Assembly: GCA_002422545.1 (NCBI GenBank)
Contig: DIWF01000008.1
Coordinates: forward strand, 1-64,000
DNA: 64,000 bases
Direction of reading: 5' to 3'
Source of the DNA: Firmicutes bacterium UBA6113
Lineage (GTDB): Bacteria > Bacillota > Clostridia > Tissierellales > Sedimentibacteraceae
In this document: one piece after another, positions 25,757 to 34,967 of the stretch
Numbering within the stretch: position 1 is the first letter of the stretch
How the letters are laid out: each line of letters opens with the position of its first letter
Notes under the pieces: generated by a model
Seen by the model: only the letters and a program-made list of their open reading frames with translations
Databases searched by the model: none
What the model was told of the DNA's origin: nothing
Made by a program: the position numbers and the translations under genes

Positions 25757-26341
25757 TTATTTTCTTTTGGCTATAATATCGTCTATTATGCCATAGGCTT
25801 TTGCATCCTCCGCTGTCATGAAGTTATCTCTGTCAGTGTCATTTTCAACCTTCTCAATAGGTTGAGAAGTTCTTTCACTTATAATGTTGTTCAAAGTATC
25901 TCTTATTTTGATAATTCTGTCTGCATGAATTTTAATGTCAGATGCCTGACCCTGCATTCCGCCCAGTGGCTGATGGATCATTATTTCTGAATTAGGAAGT
26001 GCATATCTTTTTCCCTTGGCTCCTGACAAAAGGAGGAATGCTCCCATGCTTGCTGCCATGCCGATGCAAATTGTTGATACATCAGGCTTGATATACTGCA
26101 TTGTGTCATAAATTGCCATTCCTGCTGTAATAGATCCTCCAGGTGAGTTAATGTATAATTGTATGTCCTTGTCTGGATCTTCCGATTCTAAAAATAACAG
26201 CTGTGCTACAATCACGCTTGCTGTTGCATCATTCACTTCATCGCTCAATATGATTATTCTGTCCTTTAAAAGTCTTGAATATATATCATAAGATCTTTCG
26301 CCTCTTCCAGTTTGTTCAACTACATATGGAACTAATGCCAT
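25757..26341 (-). CDS. clpP: ATP-dependent Clp protease proteolytic subunit
   Basis: 194 residues with catalytic triad Ser98 (GMAASMGA), His123 (MIHQP) and Asp172 (TDRDNFM). It forms the two-ring proteolytic chamber used by ClpX. SD TAGGAGG precedes the start. The order tig-clpP-clpX-lon is classical for Firmicutes. Confidence 0.98.
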   Translation of the reverse strand: MALVPYVVEQTGRGERSYDIYSRLLKDRIIILSDEVNDATASVIVAQLLFLESEDPDKDIQLYINSPGGSITAGMAIYDTMQYIKPDVSTICIGMAASMGAFLLLSGAKGKRYALPNSEIMIHQPLGGMQGQASDIKIHADRIIKIRDTLNNIISERTSQPIEKVENDTDRDNFMTAEDAKAYGIIDDIIAKRK

Positions 26342-26418
26342 TTTATTTCCTCCTATATTATATTTCCTGTTACTATTATTGTACTTATTTATCTTAATAT
26401 AAGCTTAATTTTATTTGA

Positions 26419-27759
26419 TTATTTTTCTTCCTGAACTTCTTCTGTTGCTTCAACTTCTTTAGGTTCAACAAATACTGCATTTTCTACAAGCATGTCGATA
26501 ACTTTTCTTTTTTGAAGAGTTTCTCCAATGTAGCCCTTGCTTGATTCAAGAATGCTATTTTTGAAAGCTTCAAGTCTGTCTGCTTCAACCTGGTAAGATT
26601 CTGCAACCTTGTTCACTTCTTCAGCAAGTTCTTCTTCAGTAACCTTCACATCTTCTTTTTTGATGAGGGCTTCAAGTACAAGTTCAGCCTTAACGTTAAA
26701 TTCAGCCTGGTTTCTTGCGCCTTCCTTGTATTGGTTCACAAAGTTAGTAATTATATCATCATATTCCTTGCCTGCAAATCCCTGCTGGCGGAACTGTTGC
26801 TCATAGTTTCTTCCTAAGTAGTCAATTTCCCTTAAGATCAACACTTCAGGAATTTCAACCTTTGATTCATTTACTATTTTAGTGATTACATTGTTGTCAT
26901 TGTTAATTTTAATCTGGTCTAAAGCTTTCTTTTCAAGATTTGCTCTTGTGTCAGCCTTTAGTTCTTCTAAAGTGTCAAATTCGCTGATGTCTTTTGCAAA
27001 TTCATCATCTACTGCCGGAAGTTCCTTTGACTTGATTTCATGAATTTTAACTTTGAATACGGCAGCTTTTCCCTTAAGTTCTTCTGAATGATATTCTTCA
27101 GGGAATGTTACATTTACTTCAACTTCTTCATCCTTGTTCTTGCCTATAAGCTGTTCTTCAAATCCAGGAATGAATGTGTTTGAGCCTATTTCAAGAGCCT
27201 GGTTTTCAGCTGTGCCGCCTTCAAATTGTTCATCTCCAACAAATCCTGCATAATCTATAGTGAGGAAGTCTCCGTTTTGAACTGCTCTGTCAGTTACTTC
27301 AACTATTCTTGCATTTTTTTCCTGAACAGCTTTAAGTTCTTTTTCAACATCTTCATCTGTAACTTTTATTTCAGTTCTTTCAACTTCTATTCCCTTGTAT
27401 TCTGGAAGTTCAACTTCAGGCATTACTTCAACATCAGCCGTGATGACAATTTCTTGTCCTTCTTCGAATTTTTCAACATTTACTTTTGGGCTGTCAATAA
27501 CATCCAGCTTGTGTTCTGCAACTGCTTTAGGGTATTCCTCCTGAATTGCAATATCCATTGCGTCATCATAAAAAATGCTCTTGCCATATTTTTTTTCAAT
27601 AATATGTCTTGGAGCTTTACCCTTTCTGAAACCTTGAACATTAATATTATTTTTAGCTTTTAAATATGCTTTATTCACAGCAATTTCAAATTCTTCAGGT
27701 GAAACAGTAAATTCCAGTGTTACCACATTTTTTTCTTTTTTAAGTAATTTTGAACTCAT
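26419..27759 (-). CDS. tig: Trigger factor, ribosome-associated chaperone and prolyl isomerase
   Basis: 446 residues in three parts: N-terminal ribosome-binding domain with the signature GFRKGKAPRHIIEK (about 41-54), an FKBP-type isomerase domain (about 155-245, DFLTIDYAGFVG), and a helical C-terminal cradle, ending in a Glu-rich tail. It binds nascent chains at the ribosome exit. SD CAGGAGG precedes the start, and an extended -10 promoter lies 85 bp upstream. Confidence 0.97.
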   Translation of the reverse strand: MSSKLLKKEKNVVTLEFTVSPEEFEIAVNKAYLKAKNNINVQGFRKGKAPRHIIEKKYGKSIFYDDAMDIAIQEEYPKAVAEHKLDVIDSPKVNVEKFEEGQEIVITADVEVMPEVELPEYKGIEVERTEIKVTDEDVEKELKAVQEKNARIVEVTDRAVQNGDFLTIDYAGFVGDEQFEGGTAENQALEIGSNTFIPGFEEQLIGKNKDEEVEVNVTFPEEYHSEELKGKAAVFKVKIHEIKSKELPAVDDEFAKDISEFDTLEELKADTRANLEKKALDQIKINNDNNVITKIVNESKVEIPEVLILREIDYLGRNYEQQFRQQGFAGKEYDDIITNFVNQYKEGARNQAEFNVKAELVLEALIKKEDVKVTEEELAEEVNKVAESYQVEADRLEAFKNSILESSKGYIGETLQKRKVIDMLVENAVFVEPKEVEATEEVQEEK

Positions 27760-27841
27760 TTTATCCTCCTGGATTCTTAATTATTTTATGTTAAACAGTC
27801 AATATTGTTTCATTTTAATGAATTTCATAATTAACCATTAT

Positions 27842-27869
27842 ATTATACCACAATTCTTTTCAAAAGCAA
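27842..27869 (-). promoter_or_regulatory. SigA promoter of tig
   Basis: On the minus strand TTGCTT, a 16-bp spacer ending in TGG, and TATAAT: an extended -10 element. It probably drives tig-clpP-clpX. Confidence 0.65.
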
Positions 27870-27906
27870 TAAATTATTACTGTTTTTTGAATATTTTAGT
27901 ATTTTT

Positions 27907-28072
27907 TATAATATAGGAAAGTTCTCTTTACTATATTATAAAAACGAGGATTGCATGTAGGACGTCCTTAACCTTAATGAGGGTGCGGATTCTAAAACGC
28001 GTATGCGTTTTAACGCCGAAGGGGGACATAGGTCCCCCTAGCAGCGGAGTTGCGGAGCAACTTTTTTATATT
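27907..28072. repeat. Family A multi-hairpin repeat, copy A3 (inverted)
   Basis: Reverse-complement orientation relative to A1 and A2. The end palindrome TATAATATAGGAAAG-TTCT-CTTTACTATATTATA (27907-27940) has one mismatch. Then come ACGAGGATTGC, the extra module with AGGACGTCCT, the stem AAAACGC/GCGTTTT, GGGGGACATAGGTCCCCC and GAGTTGCGGAGCAACTT. Its far end codes for the last residues of the acetyltransferase at 28038. Confidence 0.88.
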
Positions 28073-28634
28073 CATAAACCGAACATTTCATAACGAGATT
28101 CTGCCCGCTTAAAAATATCTGCGTCTTATTTTTTACAAAGATCATACCTGCCTTCTCCATGACTCTTCCTGATGATACGTTCCTTATGTCGTGAAGGGCG
28201 CGTATTGTTTCAAATCCAACTTCATTCACAAGAAAATCAAGAACTTTTATCAAAACTTCCGTTGCAATACCTTGATTCCATCTTTTTTGAGCAACTGTAT
28301 ATCCAATTTCGCAATATTTCTTTCTTTCTCTTATGTTTGATACGGAAACAGATCCTATGACCTCTTCAGTTTCTTTGTCTGTTATTGCCCAGTGGTAATA
28401 ATTTTTTTTCTTGTACCATTCAACCCACTCGGCAACATATTCTTTTGTAACCTCTTGGCTTGTATGCACGCTCCATGCGTTATACTTAGCCGAGTCCTTA
28501 TCGCTTGCCCAGTTTGTGAAAACATCATGAGCATCCATAAGTTTGAATTTTCTCAAAACAAACCCGTCCGTTTCCAAATTTAAAGTGCCTGTATGATTTA
28601 AGACGTTGTTAAAACTGTCCGAATTAAGCTGCAT
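28038..28634 (-). CDS. GNAT acetyltransferase (RimJ/RimL-like) with repeat-derived C-terminus
   Basis: 198 residues from ATG 28634, six bases after GGGGAGA; an upstream in-frame ATG overlaps that SD site. GNAT features: HYHWAITDKE, GYTVAQKRWNQGIATEVL (acetyl-CoA loop) and ALHDIRNVSSGRVMEKAGM. The RimJ-like family acetylates protein N-termini or small molecules; the substrate is unknown. The last nine codons (KKVAPQLRC) and the TAG stop are part of repeat A3, so the original 3' end was replaced. The core fold looks complete, so activity is plausible. Confidence 0.82.
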   Translation of the reverse strand: MQLNSDSFNNVLNHTGTLNLETDGFVLRKFKLMDAHDVFTNWASDKDSAKYNAWSVHTSQEVTKEYVAEWVEWYKKKNYYHWAITDKETEEVIGSVSVSNIRERKKYCEIGYTVAQKRWNQGIATEVLIKVLDFLVNEVGFETIRALHDIRNVSSGRVMEKAGMIFVKNKTQIFLSGQNLVMKCSVYEYKKVAPQLRC

Positions 28635-28750
28635 TGGTAATCTCCCCATTAACCAAAAATTAATACAGCATAAGCTGTTACTGTTAAACTATGTTCATTA
28701 TACATTTTAAAATCTAAAATGCCTAGCTTTATTTAGTCGAAATTTAATAA

Positions 28751-28779
28751 TTGTGCTTTTCTCAATATAATTGTATAAT
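28751..28779 (+). promoter_or_regulatory. SigA promoter of the TIM-barrel gene
   Basis: TTGTGC (28751-28756), exactly 17 bp, and TATAAT (28774-28779). Predicted start near 28786; SD GGAGGA at 28834. Confidence 0.65.
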
Positions 28780-28842
28780 AATGTTGCAAATATTTATTCA
28801 TCGCAACATAAAAACGCATGATAATAAATGAGTGGAGGAAGA

Positions 28843-29583
28843 ATGGATAATTATATTAAAAGCAACATAGAAGACAATTACAGCAGTGCTGTGAGAAACA
28901 ATACAGAAAAAAAAGACAAAAAATTTATACCTACCATAGAGTCCGTACTCAAGAAGAAACCTATTGAAATGCCCAAGGAAATTTACGATGCCAGCGGCAT
29001 CAACATTTTTGGGAAAAGAATAAAGTCTCTGATTTTTACAACAGATTTGGCAATAGTTAAAAATCACAACGCTGACGGGGTTATTGCAGTATATCCCTTC
29101 ACACCGCAAATTGCCATAAACCAGGCAATAATTGAGCTTTCTTCGTCTCCCGTATTTGTAGGTGTGGGAGGAGGCATAACAACCGGACAAAGATCCATAG
29201 ACATTGCCATCAACGCAGAACTTACAGGAGCTTACGGAGTTGTAATGAACGCCCCCACATCAAATGCACTAATTTCTGAAATGAAGAAAAGGCTCGACAT
29301 TCCAATAATCATTACAATTGTTTCAGAAAAGGAAGACTTTGAGTCAAGAATTGAAGCAGGCGCTTCAATATTCAACGTTTCAGGCGGAGCAAACACAGCA
29401 AAAATCGTAAGGCTCATCCGTGAAAAACATCCTAATTTCCCTATAATTGCAACCGGCGGACCAAGACCGGAACATATTTCAGCAACCATTACTGCAGGTG
29501 CCAACACCATAACTTTTACTCCTCCCACAACAGGAGAGCTGTTTTCGGAAATTATGGACAACTACAGAGAAAAACTTTTTTAA
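28843..29583 (+). CDS. TIM-barrel-like protein of unknown substrate
   Basis: 246 residues from ATG 28843, behind GGAGGA; the ATG at 28828 lies before the SD site. After a charged N-terminal 50 residues there are alternating beta/alpha units with VGVGGGITTGQR, IVSEKEDFESRIEAGAS, FNVSGG and IATGGPRPEHI, similar to phosphate-binding (beta/alpha)8 barrels such as ThiG/TrpC-like enzymes. Automated annotation often labels relatives 'hydrolase' without support. I assign fold only. It is a lone plus-strand gene with its own promoter and terminator. Confidence 0.7.
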   Translation: MDNYIKSNIEDNYSSAVRNNTEKKDKKFIPTIESVLKKKPIEMPKEIYDASGINIFGKRIKSLIFTTDLAIVKNHNADGVIAVYPFTPQIAINQAIIELSSSPVFVGVGGGITTGQRSIDIAINAELTGAYGVVMNAPTSNALISEMKKRLDIPIIITIVSEKEDFESRIEAGASIFNVSGGANTAKIVRLIREKHPNFPIIATGGPRPEHISATITAGANTITFTPPTTGELFSEIMDNYREKLF

Positions 29584-29589
29584 AAAATC

Positions 29590-29617
29590 AAAACCTGCAT
29601 AGGCAGGTTTTATTTTT
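29590..29617. terminator. Bidirectional intrinsic terminator
   Basis: AAAACCTGC-ATAG-GCAGGTTTT followed by ATTTTT on the plus strand, and by TTTT on the minus strand. It separates two convergent genes. Confidence 0.8.
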
Positions 29618-30062
29618 AATCCATATTTTTTAGCACTTCTCTGTTTTGATCTATTATGCTGTTTATTTCCCCAATTTTTTCCTGGAGCTTGGACAATATT
29701 TCATCGCTGTAGTTGTATGCACCAAATTTCATTTCATTTGCTTTTCTTTCTGCTTCCTGAATAATCTGATTTGCATATTTTTGAGCCTGTTTTGTTATTT
29801 CATTGTCTTCAATGAGGTATCTTTGCTGGTCCTGAACCTTTTCAATAAGCTCGTCTGCTTCTGACTGTGCTTCGTTTAAAATTCTCTGGCGCTCCTTAGC
29901 AACCCATGAAGCTCTGTTTATTTCATCAGGCAGCTTCAGTCTGATTTCATTGATAACCTCTAAAATTTCATCCTTGTCTATCATCACCTTGTTTGATAAG
30001 GGAAATTTAGAAGCTTCTTCAATTATATCTTCTATTCTTTCCAATAAATTTAATATGTCCAT
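29616..30062 (-). CDS. Coiled-coil protein, ATPase-subunit-like, linked to coaD
   Basis: 148 residues, almost wholly helical. A heptad-like, Glu/Lys/Gln-rich stretch spans about 65-115 (AQSEADELIEKVQDQQ, KYANQIIQEAERKANEM). It has no membrane segment. It resembles the V/F-type ATPase stator or DivIVA-like coiled coils often found beside coaD in Clostridia. The start is 3 bp after the coaD stop. Function unknown. Confidence 0.7.
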   Translation of the reverse strand: MDILNLLERIEDIIEEASKFPLSNKVMIDKDEILEVINEIRLKLPDEINRASWVAKERQRILNEAQSEADELIEKVQDQQRYLIEDNEITKQAQKYANQIIQEAERKANEMKFGAYNYSDEILSKLQEKIGEINSIIDQNREVLKNMD

Positions 30063-30065
30063 TAC

Positions 30066-30542
30066 TTACCTCCCCATTATTTTTCTTAGTGCCTCTGCTA
30101 CATTTTCCGGCACTAATTCTTTGAATTTATCATCATATCTTGCGATTTCTTTAACACCGCTGGAGCTTACAAATGAATATTCTGGCGAAGATACCATGAA
30201 TACCGTTTCTAAGTTTTCATTTAAAAATTTGTTATAAGCAGACATGCTGAGTTCATATTCGTAATCGGATACTGCCCTTAGTCCTCTGATAACAATTTTA
30301 ATATCATTTTTTCTGCAATAATTCGCTACCATTTCGCTGGAACTATCCACAGTCACATTTTTTAAACCGCTTACTGCACCTTTTACAAAATCAACTCTTT
30401 CTTCACAGGTGAACATATATTTTTTAGCAACATTGTTGAAAACTGTAACAACAACATCGTCAAACTTTTCAGAGCACCTTTTTATGAGATCAAGATGTCC
30501 GCATGTAATAGGGTCAAAGCTGCCTGCATACAAAACTTTCAT
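30066..30542 (-). CDS. coaD: Phosphopantetheine adenylyltransferase
   Basis: 158 residues from ATG 30542. The nucleotidyltransferase motif GSFDPITCGHLD (TxGH form) and the ISSTxxR-related segment near 126 (SSSGVKEIARY) are seen. It adenylylates 4'-phosphopantetheine, the penultimate step of CoA synthesis. Its ATG shares a base with the rsmD stop (TAATG), and the SD GGAGGA lies inside rsmD, so translation is coupled. Confidence 0.95.
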   Translation of the reverse strand: MKVLYAGSFDPITCGHLDLIKRCSEKFDDVVVTVFNNVAKKYMFTCEERVDFVKGAVSGLKNVTVDSSSEMVANYCRKNDIKIVIRGLRAVSDYEYELSMSAYNKFLNENLETVFMVSSPEYSFVSSSGVKEIARYDDKFKELVPENVAEALRKIMGR

Positions 30543-31102
30543 TATTCCTCCGAGCATTCTATAATGCTGATTCTTGTTCTTCCATAGATTTTTTCTTTAT
30601 ATTTTATCACATTAGTATCCAGATTTTCAATTACTATTTCTGACTTGTCTGTTTCGATTACAAGCATGCCTCCGGGTTTTAAAATGTTATGTTCAAAAAC
30701 TTTCTTTGCTATATTTGCTCCGCAGTTCAAGTTGTAGGGAGGATCTGCAAAAATGAAGTCAAATTTTTCATCTTTTGCAGCTAAATTTGCAATTGCCTTT
30801 TCATAATCGCTCTGAATAACTATAGACCTGTCTTTAAAATTGCAAAGTTCCAGGTTCTTTCTGACAAAACCAAGGCTTTTATTGGACAAATCCACAAACA
30901 TGCAGCTTTTTGCTCCTCTTGCGAGAAATTCTATTCCAACATTTCCAGAGCCTGCAAACAAGTCAAGAACAGCTGAATCCTCATCTATGTATCCTATAAT
31001 GTTGAATATTGCTTCTTTAATTTTATCGCTTGTAGGCCTTACAGACATTCCTTCAGGCGCATAAAGTTTTTTTCCCTTGTTTGTTCCGGAAATAATTCTC
31101 AT
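30542..31102 (-). CDS. rsmD: 16S rRNA (guanine966-N2)-methyltransferase
   Basis: 186 residues. SAM-binding DLFAGSGNVGIE (about 47-58) and the catalytic FADPPYNL (about 119) match RsmD, and the N-terminus RIISGTNKGKKL is typical. It methylates G966 of 16S rRNA in the 30S subunit. The order recG-rsmD-coaD is widely conserved in Firmicutes. Confidence 0.95.
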   Translation of the reverse strand: MRIISGTNKGKKLYAPEGMSVRPTSDKIKEAIFNIIGYIDEDSAVLDLFAGSGNVGIEFLARGAKSCMFVDLSNKSLGFVRKNLELCNFKDRSIVIQSDYEKAIANLAAKDEKFDFIFADPPYNLNCGANIAKKVFEHNILKPGGMLVIETDKSEIVIENLDTNVIKYKEKIYGRTRISIIECSEE

Positions 31103-31134
31103 CCATATCCTCTTTTATTTGTTCATTGAAAATT

Positions 31135-33189
31135 TCAATTAAATATGATGCTTTCATCTTTGAACAAATTTACTATTTCTTTTTTTAAGTTTATATAACT
31201 GCTTCCATGAAGTCCCGGGTTATTAACAAGAATATTTTTTGAAAGCTCCTGAACTTCCCTTACAACTTCCACATCATTAATTATATTTTGTATTTCATAT
31301 TTTGACAAGCCGTGCTGCCTTGTTCCAAAAAAATCTCCAGGTCCCCTGATTTTTAAATCTTCTTCGGCTACTAAAAATCCGTTGTCTGTCTTTTTTAAAA
31401 TATTCATTCTGTCTGCTGATTTTTTTGACTTGTTTTCATTTACCAAAATACAGTAAGACTGGTGTTTTCCTCTTCCCACTCTTCCCCTCAGCTGATGAAG
31501 CTGTGCAAGACCAAATCTTTCAGCATTTAAAACAAGCATTACAACTGCATTTGGTACGTTGACACCTACTTCTATTACTGTGGTGGATACCAGCACATTT
31601 ATTTTACCCTCATAAAACTCATTTATTATTTTTTCCTTGTCTCTGCTGTTCATTTTTCCATGCAAAAGACCTAATCTCAAGTCAGAAAAATGAGAATCTT
31701 TTAGGGTATTGAATATTTCAACGGCTGAATCAAGCTCCATTGTTTCTGATTCTTCGACCAAAGGTGCAACTATGTATGCCTGTCTTCCTTCAGACACCTG
31801 AATTCTAATGAAGTCATAAGCCTTTTGTTTTTCATTTTGCTTGAGGAGCATAGTAATAACCTTTTGTCTTCCCGGCGGCATTTCATCAATGATTGAAATA
31901 TCAAGGTCACCGTAAATCATGAGAGCCAGAGTCCTCGGTATGGGAGTTGCTGTCATTACAAGTATGTCAGGGTTGTTTCCCTTGTTTGAAATCATTGCTC
32001 TTTGCCTTACTCCGAAACGGTGCTGTTCGTCTGTGACCACCAGTCCTATGTTTTTAAACTCAACGCCTTTTTCAATGAGGGCATGTGTTCCGACTATAAT
32101 CTGTATTTCTCCGTTTTTAAGGCCTTCAAGTATATTTTTTTTGTCCTTAGATTTTGTGGAGCCTGAAAGAAATGCAATATTAATGCTCATATCTGCCATC
32201 TTAAGGTATTCCATTATTGTATCGTAATGCTGCAGTGCAAGAATTTCCGTTGGAGCCATCATGGAAGCCTGATATCCCGACCCCACAGCAGAAAGAATTG
32301 CATAAATAGCAACCACTGTCTTTCCGGAGCCTACATCCCCCTGAACAAGCCTGTTCATTGGCTTTTGTTTTTTCAAATCATCTTTGATTTCATTTATAAC
32401 TTTTTTCTGCGCAAGAGTAAGCTCATAAGGAATTGCATCCATGAGCTTGTCTGAAATATCAGTATTGTTTATAATGTTGCCTGACAAACTGCTTCTTAAG
32501 CTGCTTTTTATGGACAAAAGACCAAGCTGCATTACAAGAAGCTTTTCAAAAGCCATTGACCTTTTAGCCTGGTTGTACTTCTTTCCGTTTTCAGGAAAAT
32601 GAAGGTTTCTAACTGCAGCCTTTCTTGAAGTAAGACTGTATTGTTCTCTTATTTCAGCGGGAACAACATCTTCAATTTTGTCAAAATATAATTCCAGCGC
32701 AAGTCTTGCAAGCTTTGTGAGTTCATTGTTTGTAAGGCCGTATGTGAGGCCGTATATAGGGGTTATTTTATTTGCCTTCCAGTCTTTTTCGCAAAACTCT
32801 ATTTCCGGATTTATCAATTCAAGTTTTCCGAAAGACTGCTTAACCATTCCGAACACATAGTACCACTGATTTAAAATCAGCTTATCCATTAGAAAGTCCT
32901 GGTTGAAAAATGTCAGTGTTGCAAATCCCGTGTCATCCCTGCAGACAGCCTTTATAAGGGACATGTTTTTTCTGACTCTTGTCTTTTTAGGCTGTTCATA
33001 CAGCTGTACTTTTAAAAGACACTTTTTGCTGTCTTCAGCATCTATTATGTTTTTCACAGATCTTCTGTCTTCATATTTCAAAGGAAAATAATCCAGCAAA
33101 TCTTTGATTGTGTATACACCCAGCCTTTTAAGTTTTTCAGCTCTGACCGGACCCACTCCCTTTAAAAACTGAATATCGACATCCAGCAT
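31135..33189 (-). CDS. recG: ATP-dependent DNA helicase RecG
   Basis: 684 residues from ATG 33189, five bases after GAGGAG; a GTG at 33195 overlaps the SD site. The N-terminal wedge begins VDIQFLKGVGPVRAEKLKRLG. The helicase core has Walker A QGDVGSGKT (about 289), the DEQH box VVTDEQHRFGVRQ, TATPIPRTL and QLRGRVGRGKHQSYC. It remodels stalled forks and Holliday junctions. A family B repeat lies directly upstream. Confidence 0.97.
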   Translation of the reverse strand: MLDVDIQFLKGVGPVRAEKLKRLGVYTIKDLLDYFPLKYEDRRSVKNIIDAEDSKKCLLKVQLYEQPKKTRVRKNMSLIKAVCRDDTGFATLTFFNQDFLMDKLILNQWYYVFGMVKQSFGKLELINPEIEFCEKDWKANKITPIYGLTYGLTNNELTKLARLALELYFDKIEDVVPAEIREQYSLTSRKAAVRNLHFPENGKKYNQAKRSMAFEKLLVMQLGLLSIKSSLRSSLSGNIINNTDISDKLMDAIPYELTLAQKKVINEIKDDLKKQKPMNRLVQGDVGSGKTVVAIYAILSAVGSGYQASMMAPTEILALQHYDTIMEYLKMADMSINIAFLSGSTKSKDKKNILEGLKNGEIQIIVGTHALIEKGVEFKNIGLVVTDEQHRFGVRQRAMISNKGNNPDILVMTATPIPRTLALMIYGDLDISIIDEMPPGRQKVITMLLKQNEKQKAYDFIRIQVSEGRQAYIVAPLVEESETMELDSAVEIFNTLKDSHFSDLRLGLLHGKMNSRDKEKIINEFYEGKINVLVSTTVIEVGVNVPNAVVMLVLNAERFGLAQLHQLRGRVGRGKHQSYCILVNENKSKKSADRMNILKKTDNGFLVAEEDLKIRGPGDFFGTRQHGLSKYEIQNIINDVEVVREVQELSKNILVNNPGLHGSSYINLKKEIVNLFKDESIIFN

Positions 33190-33199
33190 AAACACTCCT

Positions 33200-33306
33200 C
33201 AAATAATTAAGAATTAATAGTTAAGAATTAATAGTTAATGTTGAATTTGTGCTCCGCACAAATTCTTCGTTTAATTCTTCATTCTTCATTCTTAATTTAT
33301 TATTTC
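33200..33306. repeat. Family B inverted repeat, copy B2
   Basis: A-rich arm of ATTAAGAATTAATAGTTAA units, central perfect hairpin GAATTTGTGC/GCACAAATTC (33243-33265), T-rich arm TTCATTCTTCATTCTTAA. It fills the gap between the yloV stop and the recG SD site. Confidence 0.85.
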
Positions 33307-33337
33307 AATAGTTTATTTATTTCAGTTTGTAATAAGG

Positions 33338-34954
33338 TTATTCGACTGAAATAATATAATAGTAAAGAGGCTGTCCGCCATATATTATTTCAACGTCGCA
33401 TTCCTCAGCAATTTCTTCGATTCTTTCCTTCATGGCTTCCGCAGTCTTTTTGTCTACGCTGTCGCCGTAAAACAATGTTACCAGGAAGCTGTCCTCATCA
33501 ACCATTTTCTTGATGAGCTCTATTGCTTCATCTTCAGGGCTGTTTCCGTGAGAAACTATGTCTCCGTCAGAAAGTGCTATGATTTCATCTTTTTTTATTT
33601 CCATGTCGTTGAACACAGTGTCTCTTACAGCATAAGTGACCTGGCCTGTCTTAACTTCCTTGACTGCTTCAGTCATGGATTTTACATTTTCTTCAACGTC
33701 ATTTTCTTCCTTGAATGCAAGCAGCGCTGTAATTCCCTGAGGAATACTCTTGCTTGGAATAACATGGATGTCTTTTTTAGAAATTTCCTTGGCCTGTGTT
33801 GCAGCAAGTATTATGTTTCCGTTGTTTGGGAATATTATTATATGGTCAGCATTTATGTTTTCAGCAGCATCAAGTATGTCTTCAGTGCTTGGGTTCATAG
33901 TCTGTCCCCCTGACAAGAAAACATCCACGTTCAGGTCAGTGAATACTTTTTTGATTCCTTCACCCATGCCTATGGAAACGAAGCCATATTTTTTCTTTTC
34001 CTGACTTTTTTTTGAATTTTTAACTCTTTCCCTGAACTGTTCTTTCATGTTGTCTATTTTTATTTTGGAAAGTTCTCCGTATTTAACTGCAATTGCAAGA
34101 ATCTGCCCCGGGTTGTTTGTATGTATGTGAGTCTTTATGAGATTTTCATTTCCAACACAAACAATGGAATCACCCTTATCATAGATTTTGCTAAGAAAAT
34201 CATCAGATGTTCCCTTTGGATTTTTTATGAAAAATTCTGTACAGTATGCAAATATAATTTCATCTTCACTGGTGAACTCTTCTAGTTCCACTGCAGTTTC
34301 AACTATTTGCATTTCTGATTTTTCCTGTTTTATTTCAACTCCCCTAAGTGCAGAGAGAGCTCCTTCAAGCAAAAATACAAGACCTTTTCCTCCTGCATCC
34401 ACTACATCAGCCTGCTTTAAAACCTTGAGCATTTCAGGCGTGCGCCTTAGGGTATCCTTTGCTTGTTCAATTAGCATTTCCAAAAAAGCATCAGCGTCAT
34501 CATAATCTGCGTACACTGCCATGGCCTTTTCTGCTGTTTCCCTTGCCACTGTCAAAATAGTTCCTTCAACAGGTCTCATTACAGCCTTGTATGCAGTGTC
34601 AGATGCTGCCTTGAACGCTTCGGCAATTACTTTGCAGTCAATTTTTACAGCTCCTGCAAGTCCTTTTGACATGCCTCTGAACAACTGTGATAATATTACT
34701 CCTGAGTTTCCTCTTGCTCCCATCAAAGAGCCGTTGGCTGCTGCTTCAGCAATATGTACTATTGTGCTTTCAGACAATGAGCTTATTTCCTTCATTGCAG
34801 ACTGAACAGTAAGGTTCATATTTGTGCCTGTGTCTCCGTCAGGAACTGGAAATACGTTCAGGGAGTCCACTATTGCCTTGTTGTTTTCAAGGTTTGCGGC
34901 AGCACCTAAAAGCATCTTTTTAAAAGTAACATTATCAATATATTTTATATTCAT
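33338..34954 (-). CDS. yloV: DAK2-domain fatty-acid-kinase-like protein (YloV/FakA)
   Basis: 538 residues from ATG 34954 behind GGGAGG. The N-terminal DhaL-like ATP-binding domain has FPVPDGDTGTNMN (about 33-45) and GARGNSGVILSQLFRG. The middle and C-terminal regions match the FakA architecture (SVGMGEG near 325, FPNNGNIILAA). FakA phosphorylates exogenous fatty acids bound to FakB; no FakB (DegV) gene is in the window. It follows the gls24 gene by 13 bp, the usual pairing. Confidence 0.9.
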   Translation of the reverse strand: MNIKYIDNVTFKKMLLGAAANLENNKAIVDSLNVFPVPDGDTGTNMNLTVQSAMKEISSLSESTIVHIAEAAANGSLMGARGNSGVILSQLFRGMSKGLAGAVKIDCKVIAEAFKAASDTAYKAVMRPVEGTILTVARETAEKAMAVYADYDDADAFLEMLIEQAKDTLRRTPEMLKVLKQADVVDAGGKGLVFLLEGALSALRGVEIKQEKSEMQIVETAVELEEFTSEDEIIFAYCTEFFIKNPKGTSDDFLSKIYDKGDSIVCVGNENLIKTHIHTNNPGQILAIAVKYGELSKIKIDNMKEQFRERVKNSKKSQEKKKYGFVSIGMGEGIKKVFTDLNVDVFLSGGQTMNPSTEDILDAAENINADHIIIFPNNGNIILAATQAKEISKKDIHVIPSKSIPQGITALLAFKEENDVEENVKSMTEAVKEVKTGQVTYAVRDTVFNDMEIKKDEIIALSDGDIVSHGNSPEDEAIELIKKMVDEDSFLVTLFYGDSVDKKTAEAMKERIEEIAEECDVEIIYGGQPLYYYIISVE

Positions 34955-34967
34955 CTTAGCCTCCCAA

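Noticed and set aside
28798..29190. Minus-strand open frame opposite the TIM-barrel gene
   Set aside because: The plus-strand frame has the promoter, SD site, terminator and protein-like composition; this is its shadow.
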